60,759 nucleotides of DNA from Chromobacterium piscinae (GTDB lineage: Bacteria; Pseudomonadota; Gammaproteobacteria; Burkholderiales; Chromobacteriaceae): contig NZ_JAJOHV010000023.1 of assembly GCF_021129175.1 (NCBI RefSeq), positions 1-60,759 on the forward strand, given 5' to 3'. Under the pieces are notes generated by a model, which searched no databases, was not told the origin of the DNA, and saw only the letters and a list, made by a program, of their open reading frames with translations. The stretch's first letter is position 1. Each line of letters starts with the position of its first letter. Of this stretch, positions 52,202-60,759 are shown piece by piece. Made by a program: the position numbers and the translations under genes.

Positions 52202-52843
52202 ATGTCGCTGAACCTTGCCGATATCCGTCTGGAATACTCGAAGAAAGAATTGTCGCCGGAAGATTGCCTGCCCGACGCGGCGGCGCAGTTCGAAGTCTGG
52301 CTGAACGAGGCGATCGCCGCGCAGGTGCCGGAGCCGACGGCGATGAACCTCGCCGCGGTCGGCGCCGATGGCCGGCCGTCGTCCCGCATCGTCTTGCTCA
52401 AGGGCGTGGAGGATGGCCAGCTGCTGTTCTACACCAACTACCACAGCCGCAAGGGGCAGGCGCTGGAAGCCAATCCTTATGTCGCCTTGAATTTCTTTTG
52501 GCCGGAGTTGGAGCGCCAGGTGAGGGTGGAGGGCAAGGCCGCGCGCGTGGCGCCGGAGGTGTCGGACGCCTATTTCGCCAGCCGTCCGTATACCAGCCGC
52601 CTAGGCGCCTGGGCCAGCGAGCAGAGCAGCGAGATCGCGTCCAAGGCCGTGCTGGTGACGCGCGCCGCGATGTTCGGCGCCCGGCACCCTATCAATGTGC
52701 CGCGCCCGCCGCATTGGGGCGGCTACGCGGTGGTGCCGGAGCGGGTCGAGTTTTGGCAGGGCCGCCCCAGCCGCCTGCACGACCGGGTGTTGTACACGCT
52801 GCAGCCTGACGGCCTCTGGCGCCGCTCCCGCCTCGCGCCCTGA
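52202..52843 (+). CDS. pdxH: Pyridoxine/pyridoxamine 5'-phosphate oxidase
   Basis: A 213-aa FMN enzyme that oxidises pyridoxine or pyridoxamine phosphate to pyridoxal phosphate. It shows [63 protein letters not shown], and the C-terminal signature [36 protein letters not shown] directly before 52202 selects this start over an ATG 21 bases upstream. The length equals the typical family size (about 210-220). Its product PLP is the cofactor of HemL, also in this window, although the genes are not linked in an operon. Confidence 0.96.
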   Translation: MSLNLADIRLEYSKKELSPEDCLPDAAAQFEVWLNEAIAAQVPEPTAMNLAAVGADGRPSSRIVLLKGVEDGQLLFYTNYHSRKGQALEANPYVALNFFWPELERQVRVEGKAARVAPEVSDAYFASRPYTSRLGAWASEQSSEIASKAVLVTRAAMFGARHPINVPRPPHWGGYAVVPERVEFWQGRPSRLHDRVLYTLQPDGLWRRSRLAP

Positions 52844-52896
52844 CCCCTGGCCCTCCGGGCTGGGTTCGCGGTCCGCTTCTCTCTCCCTGTCATTGA

Positions 52897-52920
52897 AAAG
52901 GCCCGGTCAACCGGGCCTTT
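52897..52920 (+). terminator. Terminator of pdxH
   Basis: AAAGGCCCGG, loop TCAA, CCGGGCCTTT form a perfect 10-bp stem that could terminate in both directions. Confidence 0.85.
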
Positions 52921-54978
<2,058 letters not shown>

Positions 54979-55025
54979 GCCATCATTGCCAACGCGGCCC
55001 CGTCCGGGGTCGCATCTGACTGCCC

Positions 55026-55049
55026 GGCCGGCGCTGTGAGGCGCCGGCC
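55026..55049 (+). terminator. Hairpin between the two exoprotease genes
   Basis: GGCCGGCGC and GCGCCGGCC pair over 9 bp around a 6-base loop with only TT after it, 20 bases before the M28 start. Partial termination or mRNA protection are both possible. Confidence 0.5.
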
Positions 55050-55069
55050 TTCGCTCGGGAGTCCCTCAT

Positions 55070-56317
55070 ATGTTGAAACTGCGTCAAAGCGCCCTGCTGG
55101 TCCTGTTGGGCCTGGCCGGTGTCGCCCAGGCCCAGCCGGTCTGGATTTCGGTAGGCGATCAGGGCTACCAGCTGCTGCGCAAGCTCGATGCCGGCGCCAA
55201 GAGCCGGGAAAGCCGCCAGCTGGCGGCGGACGGCCGTCTCGCCAAAGGAGCCGTCGGAGAAACCGTGCATCTGGTTCAGGTGGACGAGGCCTTGCTGCCC
55301 AAGCTGTCCGACTCCATCCATGAAAACCTGCGCCATTGCGGCGGCTTCATCGTCCATCGCGACCTGAAGGAGGCCCAGGCCGCGCTGAAAGGCGCGGCCG
55401 CGCCGCTGGCCGGCCTCGTCGCGCCCAGCTACGCGATAGACAATCAGGCCGCGGTCAACCAGCTGCTGCCGCAACTGCAGGACAGCAACATCCTCGGCAC
55501 CATCCAGTCGCTGTCCAACTATCAGAACCGCTTCTACACCACCAGCCACGGCGTCAACGCGTCCAACTGGATCGCCGCCCAATGGAAGCAGCTCGCTGGC
55601 AACCGCGGCGACGTCACCGTCGAGCAGTTCGCCCACGCCAGCTGGCCGCAGAAATCGGTGATCCTGACCATCAAGGGCACCGACAACTCGGCCGAGACCA
55701 TCGTGCTGGGCGGCCATCTGGACTCCACCGTCGGCAGCGGCACCGGCGAGAGCAGCCGCGCGCCGGGCGCCGACGACGACGCTTCCGGCGTCGCCAGCCT
55801 GACCGAGGTGATCCGCGTGTTGCTGGCCGGCAACTACCAGCCGCGCCGCACCATCAAGTTCATGGCGTACTCGGCGGAAGAAGTGGGCCTGCGCGGCTCG
55901 GCCGACATCGCCAAGCGCTTCAAGCAGCAGCAGGCCAAGGTGGTGGGTGCGCTGCAGCTGGACATGACCAACTATCAGGGCGACGCGCAGGACATCTTCC
56001 TGTTCACCGACTACACCAACGCCGCGCAGAACACCTTCCTGGCCAATCTGGCCAAGGTCTACCTGCCCAGCCTGAAAGTCGGCTACAGCCAGTGCGGCTA
56101 CGCTTGCTCCGACCACGCTTCGTGGAACGCGCAGGGCTATGCGGCATCGTTCCCGTTCGAGTCCAGCTTCAACAACTCCAATCCCTACATCCATAGCCGC
56201 AACGATACGCTGGCGAGCTCGGGCAACCAGGCCAAGCATGCGCTGAAATTCTCGCAGCTGGCGCTGGCCTACGCGGTTGAGCTGGGCAGCGACGGCCCGG
56301 CGGCCAAGTTGCGCTGA
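55070..56317 (+). CDS. Secreted M28-family leucyl aminopeptidase
   Basis: A 415-aa protein with signal peptide MLKLRQSALLVLLGLAGVAQA, a propeptide-like region (residues about 23-125) and an M28 catalytic domain with two zinc sites: H216 and D218 in LGGHLDST, Asp in GADDDASGVA, E270/E271 in AYSAEEVGLRGS, Asp in LQLDMTN and His in YIHSRNDT. This is the plan of the Vibrio proteolytica aminopeptidase. It would trim peptides released by the adjacent M4 protease. A C-terminal PPC domain, common in this family, is absent. It lies 91 bases downstream of the M4 gene and a strong terminator follows. Confidence 0.94.
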   Translation: MLKLRQSALLVLLGLAGVAQAQPVWISVGDQGYQLLRKLDAGAKSRESRQLAADGRLAKGAVGETVHLVQVDEALLPKLSDSIHENLRHCGGFIVHRDLKEAQAALKGAAAPLAGLVAPSYAIDNQAAVNQLLPQLQDSNILGTIQSLSNYQNRFYTTSHGVNASNWIAAQWKQLAGNRGDVTVEQFAHASWPQKSVILTIKGTDNSAETIVLGGHLDSTVGSGTGESSRAPGADDDASGVASLTEVIRVLLAGNYQPRRTIKFMAYSAEEVGLRGSADIAKRFKQQQAKVVGALQLDMTNYQGDAQDIFLFTDYTNAAQNTFLANLAKVYLPSLKVGYSQCGYACSDHASWNAQGYAASFPFESSFNNSNPYIHSRNDTLASSGNQAKHALKFSQLALAYAVELGSDGPAAKLR

Positions 56318-56362
56318 GTCTGTTTTCGCCGCGGCGGCGCTCCTGCCGCGGCGGTTGCCGCG

Positions 56363-56398
56363 ACGCGGAGCCGGTTTTGCCGGCCCCGCGTTCTTTTT
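56363..56398 (+). terminator. Terminator after the M28 aminopeptidase gene
   Basis: ACGCGG-A-GCCGG and CCGGC-C-CCGCGT pair around a T-rich loop with one internal mismatch, followed by TCTTTTT. Confidence 0.85.
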
Positions 56399-56475
56399 GT
56401 CGGCAACCACCCGCCGGTTCGCGGCGGGCCTCCAGACGAATCGCCAGGAAGCTTGATGCCGCGCCTGGCGGACGC

Positions 56476-59172
56476 TCAGCCGGTGTTGCGCAGGCCGGCC
56501 GAGGTGCCGTTGATGGTCAGGTGGATCGCGTACAGCGTGTCCTCGTCCTCCGGCTCGGCGCGCAGCCTGGCCAGCAAGTCGGCTTGCAGCAGGCCCAGCG
56601 CGTCGAGGAAGGGCAGCCGCGTTTCCAGGCTGCGGCGCAGCGTCGGGTTGCTTTCCAGCAGCTCGGCCTGTCCGGTGATGGCGAAGAAGGCGTCGTGGGT
56701 CTTGCGCCATTCGGCCTCGATCGCGTCGAACAGCCGCGCCGCCAGCTCGCGGTCGTCCACCAGCTCGGAGAAGCGGCGGGCGATGCCCAGGTCGGCCTTG
56801 GCCAGTACCTGCTCCATATTGGACAGCACCACCTGGAAGAACGGCGAATGGCGGTACAGATGCTGCAGCTTGGCCAGGCCGGCGTCGCCGTGCTTCTGCA
56901 CATAGGCGGCCACCGCCGAGCCGACGCCGAACCAGCCCGGCAGCATCAGCCGCGACTGCGACCACGAGAACACCCACGGTATCGCCCGCAGGTCGCCGAT
57001 GGACGACAGGCTCTTGCGCGAGGCCGGCCGGCTGCCGATGTTGAGCCGGGCGATCGCGGTCACCGGCGTCGCCTCCAGGAAGTACTGCATGAAGCCCGGC
57101 GTTTCCACCAGCGCGCGGTAGGCGGAGAAGGCGCTGGCCGACAGCTCGTCGAACAGCGCGGTGTCCACCTCGCCGCCCGGGATGTTGCCCAGGCTGGCCT
57201 CCAGCGTTGCCGCCACCAGCGCCTCCAGATTGCGGCCGGCGATGGCCGGATCGGAATACTTGGCGGTGATCACCTCGCCCTGCTCGGTGATGCGGATGCG
57301 GCCGGCGACGCTGCCTGCCGGCTGGGCGACGATGGCCTCGTACGACGGGCCGCCGCCGCGGCCGACCGAGCCGCCGCGGCCGTGGAACAGCTGCAGCCGC
57401 GCGCCGGCGTCGGCGAATACCCGCACCAGCCGCGTCTCCGCCTGCCACAGCTGCCACTGGCTGGTCAGATAGCCGCCGTCCTTGTTGCTGTCGGAATAGC
57501 CGAGCATCACTTCCTGCACCCGCTCGCGGCTGTCCAAAAGCTGCTTGTACCAAGGCAGCGCGAACAGCGCGCGCATCACCGTTTCGCTGTTTTCCAGGTC
57601 GGCGATGGTTTCGAACAGCGGCACCAGGTTGACGCTGGCGCGCGGCTGGCCGTCTTCCAGACGGATCAGGCCGGCTTCCTTGCACAGCAGCGCCAGCGCC
57701 AGGATGTCGCTGACGCTGGCGCAGTTGGAGATGATGCATTGGCCGATGGCCTCGACGCCGAAATCGCGCTGGATCGCCGCCGCTTCTCGGAAAATCGCCA
57801 GTTCTTTTTCGGCCTGCTCGCCGTAGCGCAGGTAGGGCGAGAACAGCAACCGCGGCGTCGCCAGCTCGCGGGTCAGCACCCGCACCCGCGCCGCTTCGTC
57901 CAGCGCGCGGTATTCCTCCAGGCCGGCGGCGCTGAACAGCTCGGCCACCACGCCCTCGTGTACCGCCGCGTGCTGGCGCAGGTCCAGCGGCATCAGGAAG
58001 AAGCCGAACACATCAACGCTGCGGATCAGCCGCGATAGCCGGCCGTCGGCCAGCAGCGCGCTGCCGTGGGCGCGCAGCGAGGCGGACAGGCTGGCCAGAT
58101 CCTGGATCAGCTCGCGGTGGTCGCGGTAGGGCGCGCGCTCGTCCCAGCGGCAGGCCAGCTCGACGCCGCGCAGTCGGGCCGTGGCGCGCAGCTTGCCCTG
58201 CATCGTCGCCAGCGCGCGGCGGTACGGTTCTTCGCCGCGGCTGACCGCCTGGTCCGGCGAGCGCTCGGCCAGCGCCAGAACCTCGGTGCCGGCATCCACC
58301 AGCCGCGACGACAGCGACAGCTCGCGGTACAGGCTCTTCAGCTCCTGCAGATAGTGTTCGAACGCCTGCTGCGACTGGCGCGTCACCGCGTGGCGCAGCA
58401 GGCCGGCGTCGACATTGGGGTTGCCGTCGCGGTCGCCGCCTATCCAGCTGCCGACGCGGATGAACGACGGCAGCCGCGCCTCCTCGCCCCACAATTGGCC
58501 GATTTCGCGCTCCAGCCGGCGGTATAGCGCCGGCAGCGCCTCGAAGAAGGCCAGCGGGTGGTAGGCGACGCCATTGGTGATCTCGTCGCGCACCGTCATC
58601 TTGAAGTGGCGGATCTCGGAGGTCTGCCACAGGGCCAGGATGGCCCGTTTCAGCTTGGCTTCCAGCTCCTCGCGCTCCTCGGGTGTCAGGTCCGCCGCGT
58701 TCAGCTGCGACAGGAAACGGCGCACTGCGCGGTGGCCGTCCAGCACGCTCTGGCGCTGCACCTCGGTCGGGTGGGCGGTGAGAATGGCGCCCACTCTGGC
58801 ATGGCTGAGCAACTGGTGCAGCGCGTGGAAGCTGACGCCGTCCTGGCGCAGCCGCTGCAGCGCTCGCGGCAGGCTGCCCTGCTGCGGCGCGGAGCCCGCC
58901 AGCTGGTGGGCGCGGCGGCGGCGATTGTGGTGCAGGTCTTCGGCGATGTTGAACAGCTGCGCGTACAGGCCGCAGGCGCGCAGCAGCGAAGCCGCCGCCT
59001 CCGGGGCCAACTGCGGCAGCGGATGGCTGCGCTCGTCGCCGCGCCGCAGCGCGATCGCCTGCACCGCGCCGGACACCACCGCGCCCTCTTGTTCGCCCAC
59101 CACTTCCGACAGCAGCCGGTCCAGGCAGGCCAGGTCTGCCCGCAGGGGCAGGTCCTTGTCGTGATCGCTCAT
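56476..59172 (-). CDS. ppc: Phosphoenolpyruvate carboxylase
   Basis: An 898-aa enzyme that carboxylates phosphoenolpyruvate to oxaloacetate to refill the TCA cycle. Visible signatures are ILTAHPTEVQRQSVLDGHR (catalytic His), RVGSWIGGDRDGNPNVD, VMLGYSDSNKDGGYLTSQW (catalytic Lys) and LFHGRGGSVGRGGGPSY, with the C-terminal RNTG that is conserved in all PEPCs. Length matches the family (about 880-930). It is divergent from hemC across 236 bases that carry the promoters for both. Confidence 0.97.
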   Translation of the reverse strand: MSDHDKDLPLRADLACLDRLLSEVVGEQEGAVVSGAVQAIALRRGDERSHPLPQLAPEAAASLLRACGLYAQLFNIAEDLHHNRRRRAHQLAGSAPQQGSLPRALQRLRQDGVSFHALHQLLSHARVGAILTAHPTEVQRQSVLDGHRAVRRFLSQLNAADLTPEEREELEAKLKRAILALWQTSEIRHFKMTVRDEITNGVAYHPLAFFEALPALYRRLEREIGQLWGEEARLPSFIRVGSWIGGDRDGNPNVDAGLLRHAVTRQSQQAFEHYLQELKSLYRELSLSSRLVDAGTEVLALAERSPDQAVSRGEEPYRRALATMQGKLRATARLRGVELACRWDERAPYRDHRELIQDLASLSASLRAHGSALLADGRLSRLIRSVDVFGFFLMPLDLRQHAAVHEGVVAELFSAAGLEEYRALDEAARVRVLTRELATPRLLFSPYLRYGEQAEKELAIFREAAAIQRDFGVEAIGQCIISNCASVSDILALALLCKEAGLIRLEDGQPRASVNLVPLFETIADLENSETVMRALFALPWYKQLLDSRERVQEVMLGYSDSNKDGGYLTSQWQLWQAETRLVRVFADAGARLQLFHGRGGSVGRGGGPSYEAIVAQPAGSVAGRIRITEQGEVITAKYSDPAIAGRNLEALVAATLEASLGNIPGGEVDTALFDELSASAFSAYRALVETPGFMQYFLEATPVTAIARLNIGSRPASRKSLSSIGDLRAIPWVFSWSQSRLMLPGWFGVGSAVAAYVQKHGDAGLAKLQHLYRHSPFFQVVLSNMEQVLAKADLGIARRFSELVDDRELAARLFDAIEAEWRKTHDAFFAITGQAELLESNPTLRRSLETRLPFLDALGLLQADLLARLRAEPEDEDTLYAIHLTINGTSAGLRNTG

Positions 59173-59408
59173 ATTCTTGTTCCCGTGTTCGACTCGTCAG
59201 GCATGGCCACGGCCTCCATGGCCATGCCTCACCAGCCGCGGGCAAACATTCATCATAAGCAGCTTCCGCGCCGTAGTGGACACGCTACGGCATTTTTCCG
59301 TGTCTTGCCTTGATCTTGCTGCGTCGCAGCAACAACCGGGCCAAGCCCATGACGGCAGCGTGGTAGAATCCTGAGCTGATTACACCCTCTCTATTGGGAT
59401 CCGGTTTC

Positions 59409-60338
59409 ATGGACAAGATCGTCATCGCCAGCCGCGAAAGCCGGCTGGCCATGTGGCAGGCCGAGCATATCCAGGCCCGGCTGCAAGCGCTGTACCCGCA
59501 CCTGGCAGTGGAAATCCTGGGCATGACCACCCAGGGCGACCAGATTCTGGACAAGACGCTGTCCAAGATCGGCGGCAAGGGGCTGTTCGTCAAAGAGCTG
59601 GAGCAGGCGCTGCTGGAGGGCCGCGCCGACTTGGCCGTGCATTCGCTGAAGGATGTGCCGATGACGCTGCCGGACGGCTTCGTCCTGGCAGCGGTGTGCG
59701 AGCGCGAAGACCCGCGCGACGCCTTCGTCTCCAACCGCTACCAGAGCCTGTCCGAGCTGCCGGCCGGCAGCGTGGTCGGCACCTCCAGCCTGCGGCGGGA
59801 GGCCCAGCTGCGCGCCCGCTTCCCGCAATTGGCGGTGAAGCCGCTGCGCGGCAATGTGCAGACCCGGTTGAGGAAGCTGGACGACGGCGAGTTCGACGCC
59901 ATCATCCTGGCCGCCGCCGGCCTGAAGCGCCTGGGCCTGGCCGAGCGCATCAAGGGCGAGCTCGCGCCGTCGGAAAGCCTGCCCGCCGCAGGACAGGGCG
60001 CGCTGGGCATCGAGATCCGCGAAGGCCGCGCCGACCTGCTGGCGCTGCTGGCGCCGCTGAACCACCCGGACACCCGCGCCTGTACCGCCGCCGAGCGCGC
60101 GCTGGCCAAGGAGCTGGGCGGCAGCTGCCAGGTGCCGTTGGGCGCGTTCGCCACGCTGGCCGACGGCGCGCTGACCCTGGGCGGACTGGTCGCCCATCCT
60201 GATGGCTCGGTGGTGCTGACCGCCAGCGCCAGCGCGCCGGCCGACTATGCCGAAGCACTGGGCCGCGCGGTGGCGAAGAAGCTGATCGACGCCGGCGCCC
60301 GTCCGCTGATAGACGCGGTGCTGGCCGAGCCGCGCTAA
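59409..60338 (+). CDS. hemC: Porphobilinogen deaminase (hydroxymethylbilane synthase)
   Basis: A 309-aa enzyme that polymerises four porphobilinogens to hydroxymethylbilane. D82 in HSLKDVPM is the catalytic Asp, and C240 in [13 protein letters not shown] carries the dipyrromethane cofactor. The N-terminal [21 protein letters not shown] and [16 protein letters not shown] also fit. The ATG at 59409 was chosen; a TTG at 59394 could add five residues. It lies 7 bases upstream of hemD, the standard hemCD operon. Confidence 0.97.
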   Translation: MDKIVIASRESRLAMWQAEHIQARLQALYPHLAVEILGMTTQGDQILDKTLSKIGGKGLFVKELEQALLEGRADLAVHSLKDVPMTLPDGFVLAAVCEREDPRDAFVSNRYQSLSELPAGSVVGTSSLRREAQLRARFPQLAVKPLRGNVQTRLRKLDDGEFDAIILAAAGLKRLGLAERIKGELAPSESLPAAGQGALGIEIREGRADLLALLAPLNHPDTRACTAAERALAKELGGSCQVPLGAFATLADGALTLGGLVAHPDGSVVLTASASAPADYAEALGRAVAKKLIDAGARPLIDAVLAEPR

Positions 60339-60345
60339 GCCGGCG

Positions 60346-60759
60346 ATGACACGCGTACTCGCTGCCCGTCCGCTGGCGCAGTGCGCCGGTCTGCTCGGGA
60401 AATTGCGCGCCGAGGGCTGGCAGGCAGAGCATCTGCCGCTGATGGAAATCGAGCCGTTGCCCGCCGCCCTGGCCACGTTGCCGGCGCGGGCAGTGCAAGC
60501 CGATACGCTGTTCTGGGTCAGCCCCAGTGCGATAGACACGGCATGGCCGGTGTTGGCGGGCCTGGATCTGTCCGGCAAGCGCCTGGCCTGCGTCGGAGCG
60601 GCCAGCGCGAAGCGGCTGGCCGATCTTTCCGGCCAGACTGTGTTGCATCCGGCCGCGGGCAGCGACAGCGAGGCGCTGTTGGCGCTGCCGGAGCTGGCCG
60701 ACGCGTCCGGCCAGCGCTGGCTGATCATCCGCGGCGAGGGCGGCCGCGCGCTGCTGGCG
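60346..60759 (+). CDS. hemD: Uroporphyrinogen-III synthase, truncated by window edge
   Basis: The frame opens at 60346 (MTRVLAARPLAQCAGLLGKL) and stays open to the window end, giving 138 of an expected 250 residues. FWVSPSAIDTAWPVL, LACVGAASAKRLAD and LIIRGEGGRALLA are the usual weakly conserved HemD blocks (the SxxA and VGxxTA-like regions). The enzyme inverts ring D and cyclises hydroxymethylbilane to uroporphyrinogen III. Position directly after hemC supports the call strongly. Confidence 0.92.
   Translation, partial: MTRVLAARPLAQCAGLLGKLRAEGWQAEHLPLMEIEPLPAALATLPARAVQADTLFWVSPSAIDTAWPVLAGLDLSGKRLACVGAASAKRLADLSGQTVLHPAAGSDSEALLALPELADASGQRWLIIRGEGGRALLA

Overview
The window is about 61 kb of GC-rich bacterial DNA, densely coding on both strands. 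Protein motifs and gene content point to a betaproteobacterium, most likely Neisseriales near Chromobacterium: PilS/PilR-type regulation, a glutamate-route heme pathway (hemA, hemL, hemC, hemD), split pntAA/pntAB/pntB, a vibriolysin-like M4 protease with an M28 leucyl aminopeptidase, and a persulfide-type ArsR regulator with YeeE-like transporters. The assignment is inferred from memory of these families, not from a database search. No rRNA, tRNA, CRISPR array, insertion sequence or phage gene was recognised.

Layout. 1-5160: start of a membrane sensor kinase, the transhydrogenase operon, and a tandem pair of META/DUF4377 proteins. 5161-5711: non-coding stretch with a 114-bp MITE-like inverted-repeat element. 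5712-15647: methyltransferase, secreted GH16 glycosidase, chemoreceptor, HDOD protein, acyl-CoA synthetase, RNB exoribonuclease and a REC-GGDEF cyclase. 15733-19716: Tsx-like channel, alkyltransferase-like DNA repair protein, metallo-hydrolase and a radical SAM protein with unusual cysteine spacing. 19817-22118: AhpD-like protein divergent from a BigR/SqrR-like regulator, two YeeE-like transporter halves and a diheme cytochrome. 22268-33459: prfA-hemA, a TonB receptor, elaA-like, then parC-pilS-pilR.

33511-42174 is the most interesting part. It looks like an undescribed ribosomal peptide (RiPP) locus. On the minus strand, in transcription order, are a 56-aa Gly-Gly precursor with a His-rich core (B), two tandem JmjC/cupin-like putative Fe(II)/2-oxoglutarate oxygenases, a 57-aa Gly-Gly precursor with two Cys (A), and a radical SAM/SPASM maturase with all cluster cysteines. 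Divergent on the plus strand are an HlyD-type adaptor and an ABC exporter with a complete C39 peptidase domain. The inferred scheme is modification of one or both cores by the oxygenases and the radical SAM enzyme, then leader removal after Gly-Gly and export by the C39 transporter. Both precursor genes were too short for routine gene calling and were read directly from the sequence. Each is followed by a strong GC-rich hairpin before the next gene, which could keep precursor mRNA in excess.

42260-60759 returns to housekeeping and secreted functions: hemL, an uncharacterised anchored protein, a SNF2-family helicase, a secreted unknown/DUF2145 pair, an EamA transporter divergent from a LysR regulator, a secreted S1/P1 nuclease, pdxH, the M4 protease and M28 aminopeptidase pair, ppc, hemC, and hemD cut by the window edge.
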